NCBI GenBank assembly: GCA_003222555.1
Contig: QHWL01000133.1
Span: forward strand, 1-7,904
Direction: 5' to 3'
Source of the DNA: Acidobacteriota bacterium
Lineage (GTDB): Bacteria > Acidobacteriota > Vicinamibacteria > Vicinamibacterales > CAVVIG01
DNA length: 7,904 nucleotides
The notes under the pieces were generated by a model. That model was not told the DNA's origin. It worked only from the letters and a program-made list of their open reading frames with translations, and searched no databases. The position numbers and the translations under genes are program-made. This document shows positions 1-6,945 of the stretch, one piece after another; positions within the stretch are counted from its first letter, which is position 1, and each line of letters starts with the position of its first letter.

Positions 1-2744
1 GCACCACCAGCCAGACTGCGGCCAAGCGAGGGGCTGACCTGCGCATTCGTGACCACGTAGCTGGCGAGAATCACCGAACCCGGCAGATTTTGAAACATCG
101 CGCTCGCCTGCAGATCCCACGGCAGCGGATAGACCCCGAACAGCTTCACTTGCGTCTGGCCCCAGAAGGGCGTCTCCTGGTGGCAGAATCGCTGACTCCC
201 CACTTGGATTGCGCTCGTCGTCAGATCCAGCGATCCGGCAACGGTGGGCAGGATGCCTTGGGCGACCATGTCGCACGCATCAAAGGCGCTTCTACCCGCG
301 GCCGTCCCGCCGGAAAGCTGCGCGCCGTTGGAAAACCGAGCGCGTACCGTGACGTCGATCCCGTTAAAGTTCTCGGTGACTTTGCCATACGTGGACGCGC
401 GTTCGATCACTGTGTTGAACTGCCCGAATTTCGCCGGGTTGATATCGACGAACCCGCAAACCTGCTGCCCGCTGATGCTGCCCAGCCGCGCATCGGTCGG
501 TGCCGTGATGCAGTACGGGTCGTAATCGGTCGGCTTCACCAGGACGTTATTGTCGACCCGCTGGTTGCGGTACCACCGTCGGAAGTAGGCGACGCCCACC
601 CCCAGACCGGAGAGCAGCTCGTGCTGGACACCGACCGAGCTTTCCCAGTTGTACGGCCGCACGTTGAACCCTTCTCGGAAGTCGTCGCTATAGCGCGTAA
701 GGATGCGGGTGCCCCCGAAGCCCAGATTCGACAGCGGGCCGCACTCGCCATTCGCCGCCGGGTCGCTGAAGTTGCAGTCCGGAATGAAATCGCCGTTGCG
801 ATCCGTCCACGGGCGGTTGGCGCTGTTGACCGACGCATTGACCGGATTGGCCAGCGCCGTGATCGAGGAAGTGCCGGCTCCCACCGGATAGCGGCCCAGG
901 CTCGCTTTCAGCGCCGTCCGGCCGGTTCCAAAGAGGTCGTAGACGGCGCCCATCCGCGGCGAGAGGTCCTTCCAATTCGGCGTGTCGTACACGGGTGCGA
1001 AATCGCGCGCCCCGATAAATCGCCCCGCCGCGAGATGTTGTTCCGGCACGTACCCGTTGAGTGTCTCGAACCGAAGGCCCAGGTTCAGCGTCAGGCGCTT
1101 CCGCGTCCACGAGTCCTGTGTGAACAACGCGAGATTCCCCTTCAGGCGCTCGATCGTCGGGATCGGGTCGGCCCAGATCGTCACCTGGCTCGGCACGCCG
1201 TTCAACATGAACAGGTTCATCGACCCGGGGTGCGCGTTCAAGGACACTCGGTCATTTCGGTTGAGATAGCCGCTCATGAAGAAGAAGCCGGTCTTGAACG
1301 TATGGCTGCCGGTGACGTAGGACACCGACGCCCGGTAGTTCCAATTGTTGGTGCGGAACTCGAGGTGGCTTGGCGAGGCCCGGATCGTAAAGTTGGTGCT
1401 CTGCTCGGTGAGCGACGACTGGTTCGGCGACACTCCTGGCGGCGGGATCTGATACCACCGGGAGGCGGCGAGCGTTCCGCCCGCCTCCAGCAGCAGCCGG
1501 TTGGTGGCCGGGAAACTCCACGAGACCTGCGTGACGTAGTTAGGTTCGAAGATCGTGTATTGGTGTGCTTCCGGGGAACGGTCCGTCGCCCCGCCGTTGG
1601 TCAGGCCGTTCATGAAGTTGTTGTACTCGTTGCCGACAAACAGGTTGATCTTGTGCTTCGGCGCGGCCTGCCACGTCAACCGGAGATCCTCTTCGATCAG
1701 ATACTGGTTCCATGGCGCCGGGCGGCTGTAGTCCGGCGTGTAGGCGTTCCCGGTCGGCGTCAGATTGTAGTACACGCCCGCGACCGTGTTGTAGGTGCCC
1801 CAGTGCCGAAACCCCGCGTTGAACCAGAGCTTGTCCCGGACGACCGGCCCGCCGAATCCCGGATTGATGTCCCACATCTTGACGAGCCCGTTGGGGTTGC
1901 GTACGCCGCGGTCGATCAGGCTCTGCGTCAGGTTGTCGCCCTGAAGGTGATTGTTCGTATAGGCCCCGAGGAAAAGTCCCTTGAAGACATTGCTGCCCTC
2001 TTTGGGAATCACGTTGAACCGGATGCCGCCCGTCTGACTTTCGGCCGACATGCCCCCGACTTCCACCGTCATTTCCTGGACACTGCCATTGTTCAAGTAG
2101 AACATGTAGTTGTTCCCGCCCGTGCCATAGCCACCCTGGATCCCCATGCCGTCCAACTGGTACGACGTGTCGAAGACGTTGCTGCCGTGCGCTGTGCCCG
2201 GAGCAATGTATTCCCCGCTCGTGCCGCCGACCTCCGACGTGCCCTTGACGGCCGCGTAGCCGTTAATCACCCGCGAGGCCTGCCGGGCGGCCGGGAGGGC
2301 GTCCAGCATCGCCCGCGAGAAGACGAGCTCCTGCGTGGTGCTATGGACGTCGACGGCGGGGGCATCCCCGCTAACCGTGATCGTCTCCTCCACGCCTCCC
2401 ACTCGCAGCTCCGCATTCACCGTCGCGGTGAAGTTCGCTGGCAGCTCAATGCCTTCCCGCCGGACCGTGCTGAACCCGGGCAGCGTGAAGGTGACGGTGT
2501 AGAGGCCGGGCCGGACATCGATGATTTTGTACTGGCCCTCACTGTCGGTCACCCCGGTGCGGACCTTTTCGATCAGCGCGGGACTCGCGGCTTCCACCGT
2601 GACGCCGGGCAACACCGCACCCGTGGTGTCTTTCACGAGCCCGGCAATGCTGCTCGCTCCGGTCTGCGCACCCGCAGGGGCCGCGACGAGGGCGGCCAGC
2701 GCCAGTCCGACGAGGTTCCCCCAGGCGACCCTGCTGCACGTCAT
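1..2744 (-). CDS. TonB-dependent receptor with N-terminal carboxypeptidase-regulatory-like domain (C-terminus off the left edge)
   Basis: This is an outer-membrane receptor for energy-dependent uptake, of the large 'carboxypeptidase regulatory-like' TonB receptor type common in Acidobacteriota. The 914 visible residues run off the window without a stop. A Sec signal peptide (residues 1-26, hydrophobic LVGLALAALVAA, cleavage after AGA) is followed by a CarboxypepD_reg-like beta-sandwich (about 31-112, with AGLVKDTTGAVLPGVTV and GLYTVTFTLPGF). A TonB-box-like stretch EETITVSGDAP lies at 119-129. The plug spans about 130-250 (YQLDGMGIQGG, VQEMTVEVGGMSAESQTGG, FNVIPKEGSN). From about 255 there are alternating aromatic beta-strands of the barrel, for example LTLNLGLRFETLNGYVPE. 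Relatives end in a short terminal strand block, so I infer roughly 80-100 residues are missing. ATG 2744 is chosen over ATG 2747 because it sits 7 bases from AGGAGG. The transported ligand cannot be inferred. Family assignment is secure; substrate is unknown. Confidence 0.93.
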   Translation of the reverse strand, partial: MTCSRVAWGNLVGLALAALVAAPAGAQTGASSIAGLVKDTTGAVLPGVTVEAASPALIEKVRTGVTDSEGQYKIIDVRPGLYTVTFTLPGFSTVRREGIELPANFTATVNAELRVGGVEETITVSGDAPAVDVHSTTQELVFSRAMLDALPAARQASRVINGYAAVKGTSEVGGTSGEYIAPGTAHGSNVFDTSYQLDGMGIQGGYGTGGNNYMFYLNNGSVQEMTVEVGGMSAESQTGGIRFNVIPKEGSNVFKGLFLGAYTNNHLQGDNLTQSLIDRGVRNPNGLVKMWDINPGFGGPVVRDKLWFNAGFRHWGTYNTVAGVYYNLTPTGNAYTPDYSRPAPWNQYLIEEDLRLTWQAAPKHKINLFVGNEYNNFMNGLTNGGATDRSPEAHQYTIFEPNYVTQVSWSFPATNRLLLEAGGTLAASRWYQIPPPGVSPNQSSLTEQSTNFTIRASPSHLEFRTNNWNYRASVSYVTGSHTFKTGFFFMSGYLNRNDRVSLNAHPGSMNLFMLNGVPSQVTIWADPIPTIERLKGNLALFTQDSWTRKRLTLNLGLRFETLNGYVPEQHLAAGRFIGARDFAPVYDTPNWKDLSPRMGAVYDLFGTGRTALKASLGRYPVGAGTSSITALANPVNASVNSANRPWTDRNGDFIPDCNFSDPAANGECGPLSNLGFGGTRILTRYSDDFREGFNVRPYNWESSVGVQHELLSGLGVGVAYFRRWYRNQRVDNNVLVKPTDYDPYCITAPTDARLGSISGQQVCGFVDINPAKFGQFNTVIERASTYGKVTENFNGIDVTVRARFSNGAQLSGGTAAGRSAFDACDMVAQGILPTVAGSLDLTTSAIQVGSQRFCHQETPFWGQTQVKLFGVYPLPWDLQASAMFQNLPGSVILASYVVTNAQVSPSLGRSLAGG

Positions 2745-2750
2745 CATATG

Positions 2751-2760
2751 ACCTCCTTCC
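2751..2760 (-). promoter_or_regulatory. Strong ribosome binding site of the TonB receptor gene, before a double ATG
   Basis: On the minus strand GGAAGGAGGT is followed by CAT and then two consecutive ATG codons (2747 and 2744). The AGGAGG core is 4 bases from the first ATG and 7 from the second, so the second is the better-spaced start. Both are in frame and differ by one methionine. Confidence 0.75.
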
Positions 2761-2771
2761 TGTACCCCTGC

Positions 2772-2793
2772 CGTGTGAACAAAACGTATGAAC
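2772..2793. repeat. Short direct repeat CGTGTGAAC / CGTATGAAC near the receptor start
   Basis: Two 9-base copies (2772-2780 and 2785-2793) match at 8 of 9 positions and are separated by AAAA, giving a 13-base period. They lie between the candidate -10 element and the ribosome binding site of the receptor gene, where a repressor or activator site would be expected. Their function as an operator is inference; a repeat this short can occur by chance. Confidence 0.35.
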
Positions 2794-2797
2794 ACCG

Positions 2798-2826
2798 TCT
2801 TTAAACCCTACCGGCGCTGAGATCAA
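2798..2826 (-). promoter_or_regulatory. Candidate sigma-70-like promoter for the TonB receptor gene
   Basis: On the minus strand TTGATC (2826-2821) resembles a -35 box. It is followed after exactly 17 bases by TAAAGA (2803-2798), a weak -10 with 3 of 6 consensus bases. It would place the transcription start near 2790, inside the direct repeat and about 45 bases before the start codon. The spacing is good but the -10 is poor. Confidence 0.3.
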
Positions 2827-3235
2827 CGCCGTTCGCATTCGACTGTACGGTTCGTCCGCAGCCGAGAACGCCTTGAGCAGAAATTTTCTGATGTGGCCGC
2901 CGCTGATCGGCAGCATCCTACAGCAGCGAGACGCCATTCGGATCGACATTCTTCAGCTTGGACAGAGGGACGGTCGCGTCTCCGCACGTTGGAGTTTCAT
3001 TTTCCTGACGGGGCGCACCCCTTCCGAGGTCTGGTCGCACTTGACCGGGTGTATGCTTTATGCCAGGATCGCGACCAAAGATCCTCGTGGAGAACTAAGC
3101 GCGCGCTGCAAAATTACCCGGTCGCGAGTGGCGCTATCAGCGGGTCCGCCGTCCCGTGGGATGTCCTTGCGGCGTTGACTCTCTGGGTTAAGTGATCGCA
3201 CATCCCCCGGTGAGCCGAGCGGGGTGGGTTTGCAG

Positions 3236-4582
3236 ATGAGTGAACGTGTCCGACCGGTGATGGGTGACGCCGGGTTCTTGGCGGTATGTGTGTGCGTGTT
3301 GGCGGGCACCGTGATGCGCGCCGAGGACTGGCCAAGACACCGGGGCCCCGGCGGCTTGGGCGTCTGGAACGAAACCGGGATCATCGAGACATTCCCTCCT
3401 GACGGGCTCCCCGTACGCTGGCGCACTCCCCTTCGGGCGGGCTATGCAGCGCCCGCGGTTGCCGACGGTCGTGTGTTCGTCGACGATTTTGTGTTCACGA
3501 CGCGTCCGTTTGGAACCGAGCGCGCTCTGGCATTGGACGAGAAGACCGGCCGCATCCTCTGGACCCGGGAATGGCCGGCCGATTACGGTCATGGCATGGG
3601 GTTCGACCGGGGACCAAAGGGGACTCCGATCGTCGACGGCGACCGGGTGTACTTCCTCGGGAACGCAGGCGATTTGCTCTGTCTGAATACCAAGACCGGC
3701 GAGATCGTGTGGAAGACGAATTACCTCACGGACTACCACGCGCGGATTGAACAGTGGTCGGGGTACTACGGGTTCGCCAGCTCTCCCTTGATCGACGGCG
3801 ACAAGCTGATTTGTTTGGTCGGTGGCTACCCCGATGCGAAGTTCGTCGCCTTCGACAAGCGGACTGGGAAAGAGCTGTGGCGGGCGGTCTCGGGTGAGGC
3901 TCCCCCGGCCTTTGCCCCGCCGCTCATCATCAACGCGGGCGGCACGCGTCAGCTGATCGGTTGGGACGTCGCGGCGATTACCTCGATGGATCCGGAGACC
4001 GGGAAGGTCTACTGGCAAATTCCGTGGGCGCTGACGCAGGTGTCGAGCGCAGCGACCCCGGTGCAGTCGGGCTCGCTGCTCTTTTTCTCGGCGTACTACG
4101 AAGGTGCGCTGATGCTGACACTCGATGAGAAGAAGCCCGCGGCAAGCATCTTGTGGAAGAGCAAGAGCAACAGCGAAATCATCACCGACGCGGTGCACAA
4201 CTCGATGTCCACATCGATCGTGGCGGGCGACTACATCTACGGCATCGACAGCTACGGCCAGCTGCGCTGCTTGAAGCTCAGGACCGGCGAACGGGTCTGG
4301 GAAACGCAAGCGGTCACCGTCGACCGTGGCCAGTTTGTGACCGCTCAAATCATCAGGAATGGCGATCGCTTCTTCATCAACAACGACCGCGGCGAGCTCA
4401 TCATCGCGAAATTTGCGCCCGACGGATACCACGAGATCAGTCGAACGCGGGCAATCAAGCCGACGACTCCCAACGCACGGCGCATGGTCAACTGGGACTA
4501 CCCGGCCTACGCGAATAAACACATGTTCATTCGCAACGACGAGGAGATTGTCTCGTATTCATTGGCCGCCAACGGAGAGTAA
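3236..4582 (+). CDS. Secreted PQQ-like (BamB-type) beta-propeller repeat protein
   Basis: This 448-residue protein is exported by Sec. Its signal peptide (arginines near residue 3-6, hydrophobic FLAVCVCVLAGTVM, cleavage after MRA) leads into EDWPRHRGPGGLG, the 'WPxxRGP' opening typical of the WD40/PQQ-like propeller proteins of Acidobacteriota and Planctomycetota. Blades are marked by repeated D-x-x-TG-x-x-x-W signatures: ALDEKTGRILW (99-109), CLNTKTGEIVW (149-159), AFDKRTGKELW (205-215), SMDPETGKVYW (250-260), a variant at 295-307 and CLKLRTGERVW (345-355). It lacks a vicinal Cys-Cys pair and is shorter than the 550-600 residues usual for quinoprotein alcohol dehydrogenases, so cofactor-dependent catalysis is not supported. 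A scaffold or binding role is more likely. ATG 3236 has GGGGTGGG seven bases upstream; an in-frame GTG at 3224 is possible. Probably co-transcribed with the next gene. Confidence 0.9.
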   Translation: MSERVRPVMGDAGFLAVCVCVLAGTVMRAEDWPRHRGPGGLGVWNETGIIETFPPDGLPVRWRTPLRAGYAAPAVADGRVFVDDFVFTTRPFGTERALALDEKTGRILWTREWPADYGHGMGFDRGPKGTPIVDGDRVYFLGNAGDLLCLNTKTGEIVWKTNYLTDYHARIEQWSGYYGFASSPLIDGDKLICLVGGYPDAKFVAFDKRTGKELWRAVSGEAPPAFAPPLIINAGGTRQLIGWDVAAITSMDPETGKVYWQIPWALTQVSSAATPVQSGSLLFFSAYYEGALMLTLDEKKPAASILWKSKSNSEIITDAVHNSMSTSIVAGDYIYGIDSYGQLRCLKLRTGERVWETQAVTVDRGQFVTAQIIRNGDRFFINNDRGELIIAKFAPDGYHEISRTRAIKPTTPNARRMVNWDYPAYANKHMFIRNDEEIVSYSLAANGE

Positions 4583-4627
4583 CGCGCGGGATCCTCTTCG
4601 CGCTTACGGGAAGACTCTCAGCATTCT

Positions 4628-4632
4628 GGAGG
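4628..4632 (+). promoter_or_regulatory. Ribosome binding site that sets the start of the EthD-like gene
   Basis: GGAGG lies 8 bases before ATG 4641. The same frame stays open upstream to an ATG at 4359, deep inside the propeller gene. This site and the Tat signal peptide that follows argue that translation starts at 4641. Confidence 0.7.
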
Positions 4633-4640
4633 TGACGGCT

Positions 4641-5669
4641 ATGGAGCGAAACGATGTCGTCAATCACCACGCCGGGCAACAGGGTGATCGGGCGGCGCAT
4701 GGGTCGACGGACCGCCGGAGCTTCCTGACCGGCGCGGGCAAGGTCGGCGCCCTGCTCATGGGTACGGCGCTAGCCGGGAGCTCGGCTCTAGAGACAGCCC
4801 ACGCGCAAGCCGGGACTGGGGCCGGAGACGGAGACAGTCAGCCCGTCGAGCAAGAGGACAAGAGCGTGGTCAGAATCCTGGGCGTCACGCAGCGCCGGCC
4901 CGGTCTGACGAAGAAACAAGCGCCATTCGCCGACACCCCGCACTACATTCCGGGCTATTACGCCCAGGTGTACGCGGACTTGACCAAGAAGAATCCGGGC
5001 AGAAACGTGGGCACCATGGTCAACGTCGTCAGCGATTCGGCGTTTGGCGGGGACCGCAGCAGCAGCCAGCGGCCGACGACGGCGCCTACCTACAATAATC
5101 TGCATATCGCGCAACCGGTCGAGCAGCTGCCGTGCACCACCCTGAGCAATCGGGACATCGCGTGTGAGGTTTCGTTCAAAGCGCTGGTCGCTGGGGAACG
5201 ACCGGGCGGTGGACCGGGGTGGGCCCCCAACCAGCCGCGCTGGATCGAACCCGGCACCGAGATGAATCTGGCGATGCGCCAAGTGGTGGCGCACGGAACC
5301 CGGCCAGCGTCCCCGACCGCCGGCAGTCAAAAAGCGATGTACTTCCTGAAGATGTCGTCCTCTGTCATGGCCGACAACCACTTGAAGGCGTGGCAGACGC
5401 TGCACGCCAGAGCCGTGGAAGCATTTTCGGCTTTCGCCAACGGACTGCGGGGCTATGAGGTGTTGCAGCGCCTATCCGATGTCTCCCCGCGCCAGATGAA
5501 CAAGTGTTCGGGCGAGATCGCCCTCCCGGATCTTGTGGCCTGCTTCTGGTGCAAAGACGGCGTGGATACCTTTCCGGACTACGCGAGTGCCTTCCGTCAA
5601 GCCGACAGGGAGAATGCGCTCGACCTTCCCGCCTCTTTTTTCCTCCTCGTCCAGGAGTACGAGTACTGA
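4641..5669 (+). CDS. Tat-exported protein with two EthD-like segments
   Basis: This 342-residue protein has a clear twin-arginine signal: TDRRSFLTG (residues 23-31), then a hydrophobic stretch GALLMGTALAGSSAL and cleavage near AHA|QA (55-56). Tat export suggests it folds, or loads a cofactor, in the cytoplasm before crossing. After a Gly/Asp-rich linker, residues 76-135 begin with VVRILGVTQRRPGLTKKQ, which resembles the 'RRPGLS..F' opening of EthD-family dimeric alpha-beta barrels. Residues 231-342 form a second such segment (KAMYFLKMSS, HLKAWQTLHARAVEAF, and an end with D-x-E-N followed by FFLLVQEYEY). Ordinary EthD proteins have about 100 residues, are cytoplasmic and have no signal; EthD in Rhodococcus is needed for ethyl tert-butyl ether degradation with a P450 system. 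It follows the propeller gene by 58 bp. Export is secure; EthD kinship is probable for the C-terminal half and tentative for the N-terminal half. The function is unknown. Confidence 0.8.
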   Translation: MERNDVVNHHAGQQGDRAAHGSTDRRSFLTGAGKVGALLMGTALAGSSALETAHAQAGTGAGDGDSQPVEQEDKSVVRILGVTQRRPGLTKKQAPFADTPHYIPGYYAQVYADLTKKNPGRNVGTMVNVVSDSAFGGDRSSSQRPTTAPTYNNLHIAQPVEQLPCTTLSNRDIACEVSFKALVAGERPGGGPGWAPNQPRWIEPGTEMNLAMRQVVAHGTRPASPTAGSQKAMYFLKMSSSVMADNHLKAWQTLHARAVEAFSAFANGLRGYEVLQRLSDVSPRQMNKCSGEIALPDLVACFWCKDGVDTFPDYASAFRQADRENALDLPASFFLLVQEYEY

Positions 5670-5712
5670 AAAGATCAAAGTATCTCGTGAAGAACTGGAA
5701 GACGGTCGCCAC

Positions 5713-5743
5713 GTAACGACCCGCGCGAGCTCCACGTCGTTAC
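5713..5743. terminator. Inverted repeat between convergent genes, possible bidirectional terminator
   Basis: GTAACGAC (5713-5720) and GTCGTTAC (5736-5743) are perfect complements around a 15-base loop. The repeat sits at the meeting point of the two convergent gene groups, 43 bp past the EthD-like stop, and its right arm contains the TAA stop of the minus-strand gene. There is no T-tract on either side, so an intrinsic terminator is possible but not demonstrated. Confidence 0.35.
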
Positions 5744-6222
5744 TTGCAGTTGGGGGAGATCGACTGCACCGATGTGAGGTTCAGCCGTTTTTCGTTGGGA
5801 ACGAGGATCAGCAGGCCTTTGACCATCACCTTGTGGCCGTTCTGCAACTGGCCCGTCGCATTCTCGGATCCCTTCGCCGTGAACTGCGCCCGCACGGGGT
5901 TCCGGCGGAGCTCCTCGACGGAGCCAAACTCTGCCGTACCGATCAACCGGTAGCGGTTCTTGCCCAGCGCTTGGGTGCGGGCAGCGTCGAGGTCCTTCTG
6001 AGTTGCCGCGGCCGTCTGGACCACCCTCGCGTCGCTCGCATTGGTCAGCATCCAGACATCATCTGCGCTTAGGGTGGCGCATCCCACGACGCTCACGAGT
6101 TCGACCTTCGGTTTGTCTTTCTCCCCTTGCTGCCCGCGGGGGGTCGCCACCAGCCCGCATGCGAGTGCTAGTGAGAAGAGGGCCATTGTTCGACGTCTGT
6201 TCCGAACACGTTGCTCCCTCAT
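5740..6222 (-). CDS. Small secreted protein, family not recognised; possible OB-like beta-barrel
   Basis: The 160-residue product starts with a very basic n-region (seven arginines in the first 11 residues) and a hydrophobic stretch MALFSLALACGLVA, so it is exported by Sec. ALAC at 19-22 is a poor lipobox, making a lipoprotein possible but less likely. The mature part has a beta-rich pattern: VVGCATLSADDVWMLTNAS (45-63), NRYRLIG (89-95) and NGHKVMVKGLLILVPNEKRL (128-147), ending in SVQSISPNC. The order 'GC...W.LTNA...G..V.VKG.L' resembles small secreted acidobacterial proteins with a predicted OB-type barrel, but I cannot name the family. Mature cysteines C48 and C159 lie at opposite ends of the fold and could form a disulfide. 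It is the last gene of the three-gene minus-strand run, 46 bp behind its neighbour. GGAAGA precedes ATG 6222. Confidence 0.75.
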   Translation of the reverse strand: MREQRVRNRRRTMALFSLALACGLVATPRGQQGEKDKPKVELVSVVGCATLSADDVWMLTNASDARVVQTAAATQKDLDAARTQALGKNRYRLIGTAEFGSVEELRRNPVRAQFTAKGSENATGQLQNGHKVMVKGLLILVPNEKRLNLTSVQSISPNCK

Positions 6223-6268
6223 GGCGATTCTTCCACTGATTTCCCGCGGCCGTCGACGTGACGCGGTC

Positions 6269-6898
6269 CTACCGCGCGCTTCTGGCAGCGGGTGCCTTCT
6301 TTTGCTCCAACTGCTTCGTGTAGAACACCGACCCGAAGCTTTGATATGCCCCGCCGTTGACGGCGATTTCGGTGTTGACCCGATAGGCGGCCGGCGACGT
6401 CAAATAGGTCCGGCCCTTCAACTGGATGGTCGAGCCGTGCTGCTCAAAGGGCGGCGTCTCCCAGAAATGGCTGTAATTGCCGCCCAAATCGCCGCCGAGA
6501 ATCCCCGCCTTGAGCAATGCCAGGCGGCCCGTTACTTCATAACGCGTGGCGTACTGACCCGCGGGTGTATCCAAATACGTCAGAATCCCGGCTCCTGTGA
6601 ACGGTCCTTGCGGCCCCTCGCCCCTGATCGTGATCTCGTAAAAGCGTCCATCCCACACTTTCCTCACGCTCTCCGTGCCCGTGCTTTGGCCACCTTCGCC
6701 CAGCGGACTGTCGGGCACCGTCCCCTCGAATGTCCAGTCACCGACGAAATAGTCCATATTGAACTTCGGAGTCTGGTCTTCGTACGCCGTGCCGCGCCCA
6801 GGCAACGGCCGCTGCCCCTTCTGCTGGGCGCTGACCAGCGGACCCACCACTCCGGCGAGGATCACGAAGCTACACCCCAACCACGTCGCCCGCCTCAT
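6269..6898 (-). CDS. Secreted DUF1579-like (lipocalin-fold-like) protein
   Basis: The 209-residue product has a Sec signal peptide (MRRATWLG, hydrophobic FVILAGVVGPLV, cleavage VSA|QQ at 24-25). The mature domain opens with FVGDWTFEGTVPDSPLG (51-67). It continues with beta-strand segments SVRKVWDGRFYEITIRGEG (77-95), GAGILTYLDTPAGQYATRY (102-120) and GSVFYTKQLEQKK near the end. The 'GDW' near the start, a central 'WDGRFYE' and the Y-D-T segment recall DUF1579 proteins, which are predicted single-domain barrels with no established reaction. A role in binding a small hydrophobic ligand is inference from fold only. GGAGG seven bases before ATG 6898 supports the start. It lies 47 bp after the copper monooxygenase gene and 46 bp before the small secreted protein gene, consistent with one transcript. 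Confidence 0.82.
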   Translation of the reverse strand: MRRATWLGCSFVILAGVVGPLVSAQQKGQRPLPGRGTAYEDQTPKFNMDYFVGDWTFEGTVPDSPLGEGGQSTGTESVRKVWDGRFYEITIRGEGPQGPFTGAGILTYLDTPAGQYATRYEVTGRLALLKAGILGGDLGGNYSHFWETPPFEQHGSTIQLKGRTYLTSPAAYRVNTEIAVNGGAYQSFGSVFYTKQLEQKKAPAARSAR

Positions 6899-6945
6899 CT
6901 CCCCTCCTCCCCAGACGCCACTCGCGAGCGGGGGGCGGTTTCGAT

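Larger units (their letters stand above)
2761..3235. other. Intergenic regulatory region between divergent genes; no convincing gene
   Basis: This stretch separates the divergently transcribed receptor and beta-propeller genes and probably carries promoters for both. Two overlapping plus-strand open frames of about 100 codons (2873-3178 and 2893-3195) have no recognisable motif, no good ribosome binding site and an ordinary shuffled composition, so I do not call them. A perfect 13-base palindrome CAGAAA-T-TTTCTG occurs at 2878-2890. For the plus strand, TTGACC (3041-3046) followed after 17 bases by CAGGAT (3064-3069) is a weak promoter candidate for the beta-propeller gene. I see no tRNA, riboswitch or terminator here. 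Confidence 0.6.

Noticed and set aside
2918..3093. Minus-strand open stretch ending in SKLKNVDPNGVSLL just upstream of the receptor gene, possibly the tail of a decayed gene.
   Set aside because: The ending looks protein-like, but the frame is under 60 codons, has no ATG or ribosome binding site, and shows no recognisable family.
2873..3195. Two overlapping plus-strand frames of about 100 codons in the divergent intergenic region.
   Set aside because: Neither has a convincing ribosome binding site, signal, domain or repeat. They overlap each other in different frames and cover a likely promoter region.
3188..4522. A 444-codon open frame on the minus strand opposite the beta-propeller gene.
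   Set aside because: The plus-strand translation has a signal peptide and regular propeller repeats. The antisense product has no domain and mirrors GC-rich codons.
3236..4582. The beta-propeller protein as a PQQ-dependent alcohol dehydrogenase.
   Set aside because: It is too short, lacks the vicinal cysteine pair of those enzymes, and resembles the non-catalytic BamB-like repeat proteins.
4359..4640. Upstream in-frame extension of the EthD-like gene to an ATG inside the propeller gene.
   Set aside because: It would bury the Tat signal about 94 residues inside the protein. ATG 4641 has a well-spaced GGAGG and puts the signal at the N-terminus.
4788..5405. A 205-codon minus-strand open frame inside the EthD-like gene.
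   Set aside because: The plus-strand gene has a Tat signal, a good ribosome binding site and family features. The antisense product is Arg-rich with no motif.
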